Shown: positions 32,923-41,979, counted from the first letter of the stretch. The stretch is DNA of 43,806 bases from CAZBSE01 sp964494385 (GCA_964494385.1 CAZBSE010000016.1:1-43806), one strand, 5' to 3'. Notes: generated by a model from the letters alone, not told the origin. Numbers and translations are program-made.

Positions 32923-34692
32923 ATGAAGGAAAAAATAAAAAAAGCTTTATTATTGCTGCTTTGCCTGATTTTTACGTCATTATATGTCGCAGGCTGTTCT
33001 CCTGGCGGTAGTGAATTATTGTTGACTGCGAACAGCAGTCAAACCCAGGGTGCAGATGATTCTGATAATATTGTTGATAGCAAGCTAAACGAATTGAAAG
33101 ATAAACTGGTAAATGCGCCGGTGGTTTTATCCCATAGATCAGGAGAAGAGATATATGGCAGTGGAGACAGAGAATTAATTTTTATTAGGGGCTACGCCGA
33201 TAAAGGTAATATCATAGAGGTTTATGTAAACGGATTGCTGAAACTTAATAATGTAGGCGTCAATGATGATGGAGATTTTGAAACCCTAAGCGGAGTAGAG
33301 ATAATTGGAGGGAAAAATATTATAGAACTTGTTGCAGTTGATCCTTCCGGAAATAAAAGCGATTCTACAAAATTTATTATATTTCTAATCGTACCTCCCG
33401 GGATCGAATATAACATATATGAAGATTCCGATAGCCTGGTAGAGATAACGGATTTTTATTATTCTACCCAGAGCAAGCCTACCGTATATATTAAAGGAAG
33501 CCACCTCCCAAATTCTCAGGTTTCCATTCAGGTCAACGATATAGTTGTTGGTAATGTCCAAAGTGGCGGGGGAGGCATATTTGAATTAGAGGGCATAACC
33601 TTAAAGCCGGGGAATAATGAAGTAGCTGTCTGGGCCGTAACGGAGGACGGTTATACAACCGTCCCTGTATTTAAAGAGATAGTGGTCTATAAGGATTTAA
33701 GTGTTCCATATCCTTCTAATCTTTCCGGATACCAGCAGGGCAATAACAATTATTTGAGCTGGAGTACCAGCATTGACAGCAGCTTCGATTCGTATAAATT
33801 AATCAGAGTCGAAGACCCCTGTATCAATCCGGAGTACCCCGAAAACGATGTTATTGCCACTTTCGGCAATATAAGTACCGGCTCTTATGTGGATAGTGAC
33901 ATAGAAGAAGGCAGGTCTTATTATTATACTTTATGGACATTGGATAAAGCGGGACGGGTTGTATCCAGCAATGTAGTGGCGATCCCCAAACCTGTTTATT
34001 CTATTGAATTTATTAAGGTTCCTTCTTCCATAAGCAATACTATTGCCAGAAGAGAATGGTTTTATCAAGCATATGAATTAACCAACACCGGCAATGTAAC
34101 TATTGATGTTCAGCCGATAATGTTATGGCTCAAACTTGAACCCAACCCTGATGAAGAAATGGAAATTTCTCCATTATGGGAGGTACACATATGGGAGCCC
34201 AATGGTCAATACTACTATTCTAATGAGGATATTTATTCTACTTATATTTCAGATTGGAGGAATTTTGATGGTACCACTGAGACCGAGACGACGACTACAT
34301 TCAGTGAAGATGGTTTGACTAAAACTGTTACCGAGACCAGAATCACTAAAAAAACCGGGAGAAGCGAAGTCAATCTGAAGAGGATAATGACAATAACCGA
34401 AGAAACCGTCATAACTGAAACTGACCTGACCACCGGTATTGATGTTGTAACCACTACCACCAATACCACCACCGAGATAGTGGGACCTGAAAAAATAGGC
34501 ACAGTGATAGAAGCGCTCGAACCTGGTGAAAAAAGAATAATAGAAGTCAAAGTACAGAACATTGCGGCCGAGAATGGCGAAAAGATTATTGTTCATTTTC
34601 ACTTTGCCCCTGTAGATTGCGATGGACACTTCTATATTGATGAGATTAAATCTACTCTTGATATTGAAGTAATAGGCAGCAGCAGAAATTAA
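32923..34692 (+). CDS. Large surface lipoprotein with Ig-like and fibronectin-like domains
   Basis: A 589-residue exported protein with lipobox VAGC (Cys25). Then two bacterial Ig-like modules of the glucodextranase/big type (about 75-160 and 170-255: IIEVYVNG, GKNIIELVAVDPSGN, GNNEVAVWAVTEDG), a fibronectin type III-like domain (about 262-350: NYLSWSTSID, YYYTLWTLDKAG), and a C-terminal beta domain interrupted by a Thr/Glu-rich segment (about 445-525). No catalytic motif. AT-rich DNA with two TATAAT boxes (32893-32898, 32906-32911) lies directly upstream and there is no ribosome-binding site, so the mRNA may be nearly leaderless. Probable adhesion or cell-surface scaffold role. Confidence 0.75.
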   Translation: MKEKIKKALLLLLCLIFTSLYVAGCSPGGSELLLTANSSQTQGADDSDNIVDSKLNELKDKLVNAPVVLSHRSGEEIYGSGDRELIFIRGYADKGNIIEVYVNGLLKLNNVGVNDDGDFETLSGVEIIGGKNIIELVAVDPSGNKSDSTKFIIFLIVPPGIEYNIYEDSDSLVEITDFYYSTQSKPTVYIKGSHLPNSQVSIQVNDIVVGNVQSGGGGIFELEGITLKPGNNEVAVWAVTEDGYTTVPVFKEIVVYKDLSVPYPSNLSGYQQGNNNYLSWSTSIDSSFDSYKLIRVEDPCINPEYPENDVIATFGNISTGSYVDSDIEEGRSYYYTLWTLDKAGRVVSSNVVAIPKPVYSIEFIKVPSSISNTIARREWFYQAYELTNTGNVTIDVQPIMLWLKLEPNPDEEMEISPLWEVHIWEPNGQYYYSNEDIYSTYISDWRNFDGTTETETTTTFSEDGLTKTVTETRITKKTGRSEVNLKRIMTITEETVITETDLTTGIDVVTTTTNTTTEIVGPEKIGTVIEALEPGEKRIIEVKVQNIAAENGEKIIVHFHFAPVDCDGHFYIDEIKSTLDIEVIGSSRN

Positions 34693-34779
34693 TGCTTTAA
34701 AAATATATCCTTCCTATTATATAATGGGTTTTATTTTTTCTGGTAAAAAGTTTTCTATGAAAGTGATGTGTCTTGGATC

Positions 34780-35427
34780 ATGACTAAAAAGAAAGAAGAA
34801 GGCAGTAAAGATTTTGAACATAATAACGAAGGCTCAGGCAACGGCCGTGATATGGAGGAAATGGCCGGGTCGGGTAAATCCGGAAAAAGAGTACCTGAAG
34901 ACACTCCGGCAAAAGAGATAAAAGAAGAACTCAGGGCAGAAGAACTTGAAGAAGAAGTAGAGCTTCAAAGGGAAGAGCTGGAAAGTTACAAGAAGATTGA
35001 AGAGGAATACGTAGACAGGATCAAGAGGCTGCAGGCTGATTATGATAATTATAGAAAAAGAACCCTAAAGGAACATCTGGAACATATAAAGAGGGCAAAT
35101 AAGGATCTTATAGAGAAGCTGCTTCCCATAATCGATAGTTTCGAGATAGCCATTGATACGGGAAAGAAATTAAAAAGAGGCGGAGATGATTTCATTAAAG
35201 GAATGGAAATGATCTACAATAAATTAATGGAATTGTTAAAAAAAGAAAATGTCAAAATTATTGATCCGAAAGGACAGGAATTCGATCCGCGTCTTTGCGA
35301 AGCCGCTGTTACCGAAGCAGTAGAGGGCGTAGAAGAAGGCAGCATACTGGAAGTGATTAAGAAAGGCTATATGATAGATGACTTTTTAATAAGGCCGGCG
35401 GTAGTTAAAGTTTGTAAAAAAAGATAA
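34780..35427 (+). CDS. grpE: GrpE nucleotide-exchange factor
   Basis: About 215 residues: a charged, disordered N-terminus (1-50), a long coiled coil (about 50-105) and the beta domain. The signature DYDNYRKRTLKEHLEHIKRAN, LLPIIDSFE and the C-terminal VIKKGYMIDDFLIRPAVVKV are typical. It exchanges ADP for ATP on DnaK. Neither dnaK, dnaJ nor hrcA is adjacent; the next gene is lemA, unusual for grpE. ATG 34780 fits the family; GTG 34768 is the alternative. Confidence 0.95.
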   Translation: MTKKKEEGSKDFEHNNEGSGNGRDMEEMAGSGKSGKRVPEDTPAKEIKEELRAEELEEEVELQREELESYKKIEEEYVDRIKRLQADYDNYRKRTLKEHLEHIKRANKDLIEKLLPIIDSFEIAIDTGKKLKRGGDDFIKGMEMIYNKLMELLKKENVKIIDPKGQEFDPRLCEAAVTEAVEGVEEGSILEVIKKGYMIDDFLIRPAVVKVCKKR

Positions 35428-35443
35428 GAGGAGAATAGATTTT

Positions 35444-36034
35444 ATGGGTAAAAAAATTGCCTTGGGATGTGTTATAGGATTTGTAGCGGGAATTATTATT
35501 ATTGGATTGATTGCAGTTGCTTATGTAGTCGATTCAAGGAATAAAATGGCTGCCAAAGAGATTGCAATTGATGGTGCGTGGGCCCAGGTCCAGAATGTTT
35601 ATCAGAGAAGGCTTGATCTGGTGCCAAACCTGGCAGAGAGCACGAAAGCTTATATGCAGTTGGAAAAAGATATATTCGAAGCCATAGCGGAAGCCAGGTC
35701 GGGAATACAGAATGCGGAAACAATATCTGAAATAGACAATGCAAATAAAGAGATAAGTTCCTTTATAGATGATTTAAAAGTCGTAGTCGAGGATACACCC
35801 GAGCTTAAAGCAAGCGAAACCGTACGGGATCTCATGACACAGCTTGAGGGAACAGAAAACAGGATTGCGGTGGAAAGAGGCAGGTTCAACGAAACAGTCA
35901 GGGATTATAATACCTATATAAAGATGTTCCCCAGAAGTATAATCGCAGGATGGTTCGGATTTGAGGCCAAAGAATTCTTTGAAGCCGAGGAGGGAGCCGA
36001 AATAGCCCCGGAAGTGGATCTGGAATTAGAGTAA
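35444..36034 (+). CDS. lemA: LemA-family membrane protein
   Basis: A 196-residue protein with one N-terminal transmembrane helix (about 6-28) and a helical bundle: IDGAWAQVQNVYQRRLDLVPNLAES is the LemA signature, and FNETVRDYNTYIKMFP near 150-165 is the second. Function is unknown in general. It overlaps functionally with the following TPM-domain gene (3-base gap); lemA-TPM pairs are widespread. Ribosome-binding site AGGAG precedes the ATG. Confidence 0.93.
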   Translation: MGKKIALGCVIGFVAGIIIIGLIAVAYVVDSRNKMAAKEIAIDGAWAQVQNVYQRRLDLVPNLAESTKAYMQLEKDIFEAIAEARSGIQNAETISEIDNANKEISSFIDDLKVVVEDTPELKASETVRDLMTQLEGTENRIAVERGRFNETVRDYNTYIKMFPRSIIAGWFGFEAKEFFEAEEGAEIAPEVDLELE

Positions 36035-36037
36035 ATC

Positions 36038-37021
36038 ATGGAATCAGTTTTATTTAAATTAAAAATAAAGTTAGTTTTATTTTTTACATTCTTGCTTATC
36101 TGTTTTTTTCTCTGCCCTAATTTTCTTTTTTCTGCCGATAATAACGGCCCGGTTTTTCCCGATTTTACCGGCTACATAAATGATTATGCGGGGCTGCTGG
36201 ACAGCGGTTCGATAACCGATCTTGAAAATCTGTGTTCAAAAATTGAAAACGAAACGGGCAGTGAAATAGCGGTTGTTCTGGTGGACAGCCTGCAGGGAAT
36301 TACGGAACAGGAATATGCGGTAAGGCTGTTTAAAAAATGGGGAATCGGAAAAGCAGGAAAGGATAACGGTATTCTCATACTTGCATGTACCGAAGGAGAA
36401 GAGGGAAACAGGCCTTTGTGGATTGAAGTAGGATACGGCCTGGAAGGAGTGATAACCGATCTCGAGACTGGCAGAATAGTTAATGAAATAATTGTCCCCA
36501 ATTTTTCAGCTGGGAATTTTTATACGGGACTGCATTCGGCAATTATTACCATGGCTGATCAGATATACGAGGAGGAAGGCCTTGAGTCGGTAAGTTCCGG
36601 CCAGGATGTAAATAAAACTGATACAGAAACAACCTCTATACCGGTAATCGGTTTTCTTTCAGGTTTTTCTTATGGGTGGATATGCTGTTTCCCGATCCCG
36701 TTTTTAATAATTGTTATAGTGCTACTGGTAAACCTGTTCAGGAGAAGGTGTCCCAGATGCAGGAAACTCAAGCTGAAAATAAAATCAACCGTAATAAAAG
36801 CTGCCACTTATACCGCAGCCGGTAAAAAGCTGGTTGAAAGGGTCTGTTCCAACTGCGGGTACAGCGACAAGAAAGAAGTTGTCATACCCCGGAAGAGCAG
36901 GTCTTCATACTGGGGCGGAAGCGGTTCTTCCGGCAGGGGAAGCAGTTCTTCCGGCAGCGGAGGATTCGGCGGTTTTGGAGGCGGGTCCTCGGGAGGCGGA
37001 GGTGCCGGCGGAAAATGGTAG
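36038..37021 (+). CDS. TPM-domain (YgcG-like) membrane protein with zinc-ribbon insert and Gly-rich tail
   Basis: A 327-residue exported membrane protein: signal peptide (about 10-31), TPM domain (about 40-175: GYINDYAGLLD, NETGSEIAVVLV, WGIGKAGKDNGILIL, VGYGLEGVITD), a transmembrane helix (about 213-235), then a four-Cys zinc ribbon (CPRCRKLKL ... VCSNCGY, about 238-275) on the cytoplasmic side, and a Ser/Gly-rich tail ending GGAGGKW. The TPM fold is associated with photosystem II repair phosphatases and respiratory complex assembly. The adjacent lemA suggests a joint membrane-stress or assembly role. Confidence 0.9.
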   Translation: MESVLFKLKIKLVLFFTFLLICFFLCPNFLFSADNNGPVFPDFTGYINDYAGLLDSGSITDLENLCSKIENETGSEIAVVLVDSLQGITEQEYAVRLFKKWGIGKAGKDNGILILACTEGEEGNRPLWIEVGYGLEGVITDLETGRIVNEIIVPNFSAGNFYTGLHSAIITMADQIYEEEGLESVSSGQDVNKTDTETTSIPVIGFLSGFSYGWICCFPIPFLIIVIVLLVNLFRRRCPRCRKLKLKIKSTVIKAATYTAAGKKLVERVCSNCGYSDKKEVVIPRKSRSSYWGGSGSSGRGSSSSGSGGFGGFGGGSSGGGGAGGKW

Positions 37022-37056
37022 CAGGAATTTTAAATAATGAATGGTGTCTGATCTAA

Positions 37057-37839
37057 ATGAAGATTGCAATATCAGGCAAGGGCGGAGTGGGCAAAACTAC
37101 TCTGGCTGCATGTCTGGCTAAATATTATACACAGAAGAATCATAAAGTAATTGCAGTTGACGCTGATCCTGATGCCAACCTGGCTTCAGCCCTGGGAATA
37201 GATTACGAGAAAGCTTTAAAAATCACGCCGCTGGTTGAAATGAAAAACTTGATCGAAGAAAGAACCGGGGCAAAACCGGGAGGATATGGAGCTTTTTTTA
37301 AATTAAATCCCAGAGTAGACGACATACCGCAAAAATTCGGCATAGATATCGGCGGCGTAAGGCTGCTGGTTGCAGGAACCATAAGGGCAGGCGGAAGCGG
37401 ATGCTACTGTCCCGAAAATGTCCTTCTTAAAAATCTTTTCAGGCATCTGGTGATAAGCCAGAAGGAAATTGTCATCCTGGATATGGAAGCCGGTATCGAG
37501 CATCTGGGCAGGGGAACCTGTGAAAATATGGATGCATTGATAATCGTAATAGAACCGGGGCTCAGAAGTGTCCAGACCGCTATTGCGATTAAAAAAATGT
37601 CGGCAGACCTGGGAATAAAAACACTATTTGTAGTAATAAATAAAATAAGAAACGAAAAAGAAAAGGAATTGATAACAGATAGCCTGGGTGATTTTAAAGT
37701 ACTGGGAGAACTTCCATATAGCGATAGGGTAAGAGAATCGGATATAGGTCATTTTTCTCCATGTGATGCGGATGAAATATTTACAAAATCAATTAAAGAT
37801 ATTGCTGCTAAACTGGATAAATATATGAAGAAAGATTAA
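37057..37839 (+). CDS. cooC: CooC-type CO dehydrogenase nickel-insertion ATPase
   Basis: A 260-residue SIMIBI P-loop ATPase: deviant Walker A GKGGVGKTT (7-15), VIAVDADPDANLASAL, GSGCYCPEN (the CxC metal site near residues 112-114, in a dimer) and ILDMEAGIEHLGRG. CooC loads nickel into the C cluster of CO dehydrogenase, also in the CODH/acetyl-CoA synthase of the Wood-Ljungdahl pathway. No cdh/acs genes are in this window, but nfnAB follow at 97 bases. This indicates the organism makes a nickel CODH elsewhere. Confidence 0.92.
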   Translation: MKIAISGKGGVGKTTLAACLAKYYTQKNHKVIAVDADPDANLASALGIDYEKALKITPLVEMKNLIEERTGAKPGGYGAFFKLNPRVDDIPQKFGIDIGGVRLLVAGTIRAGGSGCYCPENVLLKNLFRHLVISQKEIVILDMEAGIEHLGRGTCENMDALIIVIEPGLRSVQTAIAIKKMSADLGIKTLFVVINKIRNEKEKELITDSLGDFKVLGELPYSDRVRESDIGHFSPCDADEIFTKSIKDIAAKLDKYMKKD

Positions 37840-37935
37840 AAATCTTCCAAGGAATATAAATCTGATCGGGGACTTGATTCTTTTTTCATTTAATTAAAAT
37901 AGTATCCATCTTTAGAGCTAGAAAGCGGCAGACGT

Positions 37936-38799
37936 TTGTATAGGATTGTTAAAAAAGAGAAACTGGTACAGGATATAGACAGGTTCTATGTGCAGGCACC
38001 CCTGATAGCAAAAAAAGCAAAAGCCGGCCAGTTTGTAGTAATCAGGATAAAAGAAGAAGGCGAGAGAATCCCCCTGACCATTGCGGATTATAACCGCAGC
38101 AGCGGGATAATCAGCATAGTCTCTCTCAGAGCGGGAAAAACCACAGCAATGCTCTCTAATCTTAAAAAGGGCGACAGCATACGGGATGTGGTGGGTCCTC
38201 TGGGTAATGCTTCCGAGATCAAGAATTTCGGAAAGGTAATCTGCGTAGGCGGAGGAGTGGGTATAGCTGCCATTCTCCCCATAACAAGGGAACTAAAGAA
38301 AGCCGGCAATTATCTGATATCTGTTGTTGGCGCAAAAAGCAGGGAACTTCTTATCTTGCAAAAAGAAATCAAAGATGCATCTGATGAACTTCATATCTGC
38401 AGCGATGACGGTTCCATAGGATATCACGGATTCGTATCGGGATTCCTGAAGGAATACCTTGATAAAAATCAGGGCGGAGCAGATAAGAAAACCGGTGTTA
38501 AAAGAGTAATCGCTGTTGGTCCTGCTCCTATGATGGCTGCTGTAGCCAGTGTGACCAGACCCTTTAATATAAAGACCATAGTATCACTTAATTCCATAAT
38601 GGTTGACGGAACCGGTATGTGCGGATCGTGCAGGGTAGAAGTGGGAGGTAAAACCAGATTTACCTGTGTGGATGGGCCGGAGTTTGACGGACATGAGGTA
38701 AATTTTGATCTGCTCCTATCCAGGCAGAAGATTTACTGTGATTATGAAGGAAAGTGTATGGATCTTTACAAACATGAATGTAAGCTGCCGGATAAATAA
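37936..38799 (+). CDS. NfnA-like ferredoxin-NADP reductase subunit (FAD/[2Fe-2S])
   Basis: A 287-residue protein of the dihydroorotate dehydrogenase electron-transfer/NfnA type: FAD domain (1-95), NAD-binding domain (GKVICVGGGVGIAAILP at about 100-115), and a C-terminal [2Fe-2S] segment GTGMCGSCRVEVGG, FTCVDGPEF with another Cys later (YCDYEGKC). Start is TTG 37936. With NfnB it makes the NADH-dependent reduced ferredoxin:NADP oxidoreductase, which can confurcate or bifurcate electrons. Its pairing with the next gene is typical. Confidence 0.9.
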   Translation: MYRIVKKEKLVQDIDRFYVQAPLIAKKAKAGQFVVIRIKEEGERIPLTIADYNRSSGIISIVSLRAGKTTAMLSNLKKGDSIRDVVGPLGNASEIKNFGKVICVGGGVGIAAILPITRELKKAGNYLISVVGAKSRELLILQKEIKDASDELHICSDDGSIGYHGFVSGFLKEYLDKNQGGADKKTGVKRVIAVGPAPMMAAVASVTRPFNIKTIVSLNSIMVDGTGMCGSCRVEVGGKTRFTCVDGPEFDGHEVNFDLLLSRQKIYCDYEGKCMDLYKHECKLPDK

Positions 38800-38834
38800 T
38801 GGTAAGCAGCTGCAGATAGGTGATAGTTAAAGAA

Positions 38835-40277
38835 ATGACTGTGGATAAAACCAGAAAAAAGACAATCAAACAGAAGATTCCAAGAGTGCCTATGCTTGAA
38901 CAGGACCCTGATAAGCGGAATAAAAATTTCAGTGAGGTTACTCTGGGGTATACGGAAAATGATGCCTTGCGTGAAGCTTCGAGATGTCTGCAGTGCAGGA
39001 ATCCTAAGTGTATAGAAGGCTGTCCCGCTGAGATTGATATAAAAAGCTTTATAAAGCTGATCCAGGAAAGGAAATTTGATAAGGCGCTGGAGAAAATAAG
39101 AGAGTGCAACAGTCTTCCTGCCGTATGCGGAAGAGTATGTCCCCAGGAGGATCAGTGCGAGAAAGAATGTATACTGGGGATCAAAGATGAACCGGTAGCC
39201 ATAGGCAGACTGGAGCGGTATGCAGCGGACAGGGAACTGGAGAGAATAGCAAGTGGGGCAAAAGAGTGCGCATGGTCGGAAGTGACCAAGAAATGCACAA
39301 GGGAAAAAGTAGCGGTAATCGGTTCAGGACCTGCGGGACTTACCTGCGGGGCGGATCTGGCCAGACTGGGTTATCAGGTTACCATATTTGAAGCGCTGCA
39401 TGATCCGGGAGGTGTTCTGGTTTATGGTATTCCCGAATTCAGACTCCCCAAGAAAATTGTTAAAAATGAGGTAGATTACCTTAAGGGGATGGGAGTCAAG
39501 TTTGAATTAAATATGGTAATGGGTAAAATTTTAACCGTAGACGATTTATTTAAACAGGGATTTGAGGCGGTATTTGTATCTACCGGAGCGGGCTTGCCCT
39601 ATTTCATGGATATCCCGGGAGAGAATCTGAACGGGGTATATTCTGCCAATGAATATCTTACCAGGTCAAATCTAATGAAAGCCTACAGGTTTCCGGAGAG
39701 CGATACCCCGATTGTCAGAGGAACCAGGGTAGCTGTAATCGGCGGAGGCAATGTTGCAGTGGATTCGGCCAGGACGGCGAAGAGACTGGGTGCCGAACAT
39801 GTATACCTGATATACAGAAGAAGCGAGGAAGAAATGCCTGCAAGAGACGAGGAAATAAAGCATGCAAGAGAAGAAGGGGTTGAGTTCAAGCTGCTGGCAA
39901 GCCCTGTGGAAATAATAGGTAAAAACGGCTGGGTGGATAAAATAAGATGTATAAAGATGAAACTGGGAGAACCTGACGAATCAGGCAGGAGAAGACCCCT
40001 GTCCGTAAAGGGTTCGGAGTTTAACATAAAGGTGGAAGTAGTAATAATGGCTATAGGACAGGGTCCTAATCCGGTCCTTTTATCTACTATTCCACATCTT
40101 GAGCTTAACAAAAGAGGCAATATCAAAGCCGATCCTGAAACCGGAAAAACAAACATAAAAGGTATCTTTGCGGGTGGAGACATAGTCACCGGCGCTGCCA
40201 CGGTGATCCAGGCCATAGGTGCTGGTAAGAAAGCGGCTGCAGCAATCGATGAATATATCAGAACCGGTACCTGGTAA
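38835..40277 (+). CDS. NfnB / glutamate synthase small-subunit-like flavoprotein
   Basis: About 480 residues. N-terminal Fe-S domain with CLQCRNPKCIEGCP, plus CGRVCPQEDQCEKEC (two [4Fe-4S] clusters); FAD motif IGSGPAGLTCGADLARLGY; second nucleotide motif VIGGGNVAVDSARTAKRLG; and FAGGDIVTGAATVIQAIGAGKKAA near the C-terminus. As partner of NfnA this gives NADPH:ferredoxin/NAD transhydrogenation; without the large GltB subunit it is not glutamate synthase. Start is uncertain: GTG 38820 or ATG 38835; I prefer the ATG, with AGGTGA about 12 bases upstream. Confidence 0.92.
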   Translation: MTVDKTRKKTIKQKIPRVPMLEQDPDKRNKNFSEVTLGYTENDALREASRCLQCRNPKCIEGCPAEIDIKSFIKLIQERKFDKALEKIRECNSLPAVCGRVCPQEDQCEKECILGIKDEPVAIGRLERYAADRELERIASGAKECAWSEVTKKCTREKVAVIGSGPAGLTCGADLARLGYQVTIFEALHDPGGVLVYGIPEFRLPKKIVKNEVDYLKGMGVKFELNMVMGKILTVDDLFKQGFEAVFVSTGAGLPYFMDIPGENLNGVYSANEYLTRSNLMKAYRFPESDTPIVRGTRVAVIGGGNVAVDSARTAKRLGAEHVYLIYRRSEEEMPARDEEIKHAREEGVEFKLLASPVEIIGKNGWVDKIRCIKMKLGEPDESGRRRPLSVKGSEFNIKVEVVIMAIGQGPNPVLLSTIPHLELNKRGNIKADPETGKTNIKGIFAGGDIVTGAATVIQAIGAGKKAAAAIDEYIRTGTW

Positions 40278-40486
40278 TAACTGCCGTAAATTACAAGTCC
40301 TTAAAAAATTTTAAGCAATTGTCCTAATTAATAAAGCGATCCTTCGTATATATATTATAGACTCAATATGAATGCCGCCTGCTGTGGTATCCGGTAAACC
40401 AGGCATTAATACTGGTTATTAATAAGTATCATAAAATAGGTTATAATTTTAATGAAAAACAACAACTCAAAGCAACGGAGGCAAAT

Positions 40487-41425
40487 ATGAAAATCAGAAG
40501 TCTGTCATTAAAGCTATTATATATCGCACTGGCTGTTATTTTCGTGTTCGGGGCCGTTTTTACGGGCTGCCGCGCAATTACTTCATCAGGTGAAGAAGGT
40601 GCTGTTCCGGCAAATGAAATAATGGTGCAAGAAGCAAGGACAGATAAGGGTATGGGTGAAGCAGAGGATTACGCTATGGAGGCTGTAGAGGAGGAAGCTG
40701 CAAGCGAACCAGAGGCACAATACAGCGATACCAATGTTTTAGAAGATAGAAAGGTAATCAAAACCGCATATATTTCAATTGAAGTTAAAGAGGGAAAATT
40801 TGAAAGTACCCTGTTTGAACTAACCGCCCTGGCCGAACAAAACGGCGGATTTGTTGCAGATACCCAGAGCTATTCTGATTCCGAAGGCAATCTGACCAGC
40901 GGTAATATTACCATAAGGATACCCTATGATAAATTTAATTCTGCTACAGACAGAATAAAAGAGATGGGCACTGTTGAAAGTATTTCAATTTCCGGACAGG
41001 ATGTAACCCAGGAATATACAGATCTTGAGAGCAGGCTGAAAAATTACGAAGCCCAGGAAGAAATTCTTCTGGATTTGATGGCCCAGTCCAGAAATGTTAG
41101 CGATAGTATAGAAGTACAAAGGGAATTGAGCAATGTTCAGGAGCAGGTTGAAATAATAAAGGGAAGGATGAATTATCTGGATAATATGGTATCTTTTTCT
41201 ACTATCAGTGTTTATCTGTATGAGCCTGAACCAATCACTGACCCCGGCTGGGGGTTTGTAGAGGCGCTAAAAAGAGGTCTTAGGGGAGCAGTGACTGTTT
41301 TTAACTTTATAGTGGTATTTCTGATTGCAGTTTTCCCGGTACTGGTACTGGTGGCCATAATACTGATTATAATCTGGCAGGTTATTAGAGCCAGAAAGAG
41401 AAGAAGAGCTAAAAAGGAGAAGTAA
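40487..41425 (+). CDS. DUF4349-family lipoprotein with C-terminal transmembrane helix
   Basis: A 312-residue protein: signal peptide with lipobox FTGC (Cys about 28), an acidic low-complexity linker (about 40-80, Ala/Glu rich), the DUF4349 domain (about 85-260) with the beta strands KTAYISIEVKEG and TIRIPYDKFNSA, the coiled-coil segment EYTDLESRLKNYEAQEEILL, and LSNVQEQVEIIKGRMNYLDNMVSFSTISVYL, then a transmembrane helix (about 277-300) and a basic tail. Function unknown. Ribosome-binding site GGAGG (40477-40481) precedes ATG 40487. Confidence 0.85.
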   Translation: MKIRSLSLKLLYIALAVIFVFGAVFTGCRAITSSGEEGAVPANEIMVQEARTDKGMGEAEDYAMEAVEEEAASEPEAQYSDTNVLEDRKVIKTAYISIEVKEGKFESTLFELTALAEQNGGFVADTQSYSDSEGNLTSGNITIRIPYDKFNSATDRIKEMGTVESISISGQDVTQEYTDLESRLKNYEAQEEILLDLMAQSRNVSDSIEVQRELSNVQEQVEIIKGRMNYLDNMVSFSTISVYLYEPEPITDPGWGFVEALKRGLRGAVTVFNFIVVFLIAVFPVLVLVAIILIIIWQVIRARKRRRAKKEK

Positions 41426-41431
41426 AATAAT

Positions 41432-41653
41432 ATGAAAAATTCTGATATCTTTAGTTACTCCCTTATTATATTCGGACTGGGAGTCCTGGCCGGAATTCTT
41501 ATTGCTCCCCGCAAAGGTGAAGAGACGAGAAAGATATTAAGGGATCAGATGGACGAATGTTGCGGAGAAGCTTGCGGATTTATTACCGAAAAAGCGGCAC
41601 AGATAAATAAATATTCCCAGGAGATAAAAAGAAAGATGGAAGAAGGAGAGTAA
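41432..41653 (+). CDS. YtxH-like small membrane protein
   Basis: A 73-residue protein with one helix (GLGVLAGILIAP), the RKGEETR motif directly after it, and a charged cytoplasmic helix; this is the YtxH pattern. It also carries three Cys (DECCGEACG), unusual in the family. It is 6 bases after the DUF4349 gene and followed by a strong hairpin, so it ends that transcript. Confidence 0.75.
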   Translation: MKNSDIFSYSLIIFGLGVLAGILIAPRKGEETRKILRDQMDECCGEACGFITEKAAQINKYSQEIKRKMEEGE

Positions 41654-41979
41654 TTTACACTCAGCAATCTTTATGTAGCCATCCTGGTTATTTTAAGGTG
41701 TTAAAAAGGACAGCCTTTTTGATTTAGAAAAGGGCTGTCCTTGTAGTCTATGATCTGGTTTATAAACATTCTAAAGGGACTAGTTTTTTGAGGGACCCTC
41801 GATACCAATTTTGATGGTTATTTAGTATTCAGGTTTCAGGTTAGAGATGGTTCAGAAGTATAATTTTATTGAATTTAGGACCATCAACTTTTTTAAGCTG
41901 ATAGACAACCATCTGCCTGCATTATAAAATTTTTACTGTATAAAATATTTTATAGAAGAAAAAACCAAATTTTTCCAGA
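41654..41979. other. Intergenic region of about 326 bases
   Basis: Contains the strong hairpin at 41706-41742. In the remaining part I see only AT-rich sequence, a weak pair of eight-base inverted arms (AGATGGTT 41844-41851, AACCATCT 41907-41914) and no open frame, tRNA or promoter of note. Confidence 0.5.
41706..41742 (+). terminator. Long perfect hairpin, probable terminator
   Basis: AAGGACAGCCTTTTT (41706-41720) pairs with AAAAGGGCTGTCCTT (41728-41742): fifteen pairs with one G-T, and a seven-base loop. It is not followed by a T-run on the plus strand, but the left arm is preceded by an A-run, so on the minus strand it has a T tract. It lies between the YtxH gene and a convergent gene and may terminate both directions. 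Confidence 0.6.

Noticed and set aside
34242..34629. Long antisense frames across the Thr-rich segment
   Set aside because: Produced by the repetitive ACC/ACT codons read on the opposite strand.
38835..40277. Glutamate synthase small subunit
   Set aside because: No large GltB subunit nearby and the partner is NfnA-like, so NfnB is the better reading.
41844..41914. Eight-base inverted arms AGATGGTT/AACCATCT
   Set aside because: The 55-base loop is long, arms are short and no conserved structure is evident.
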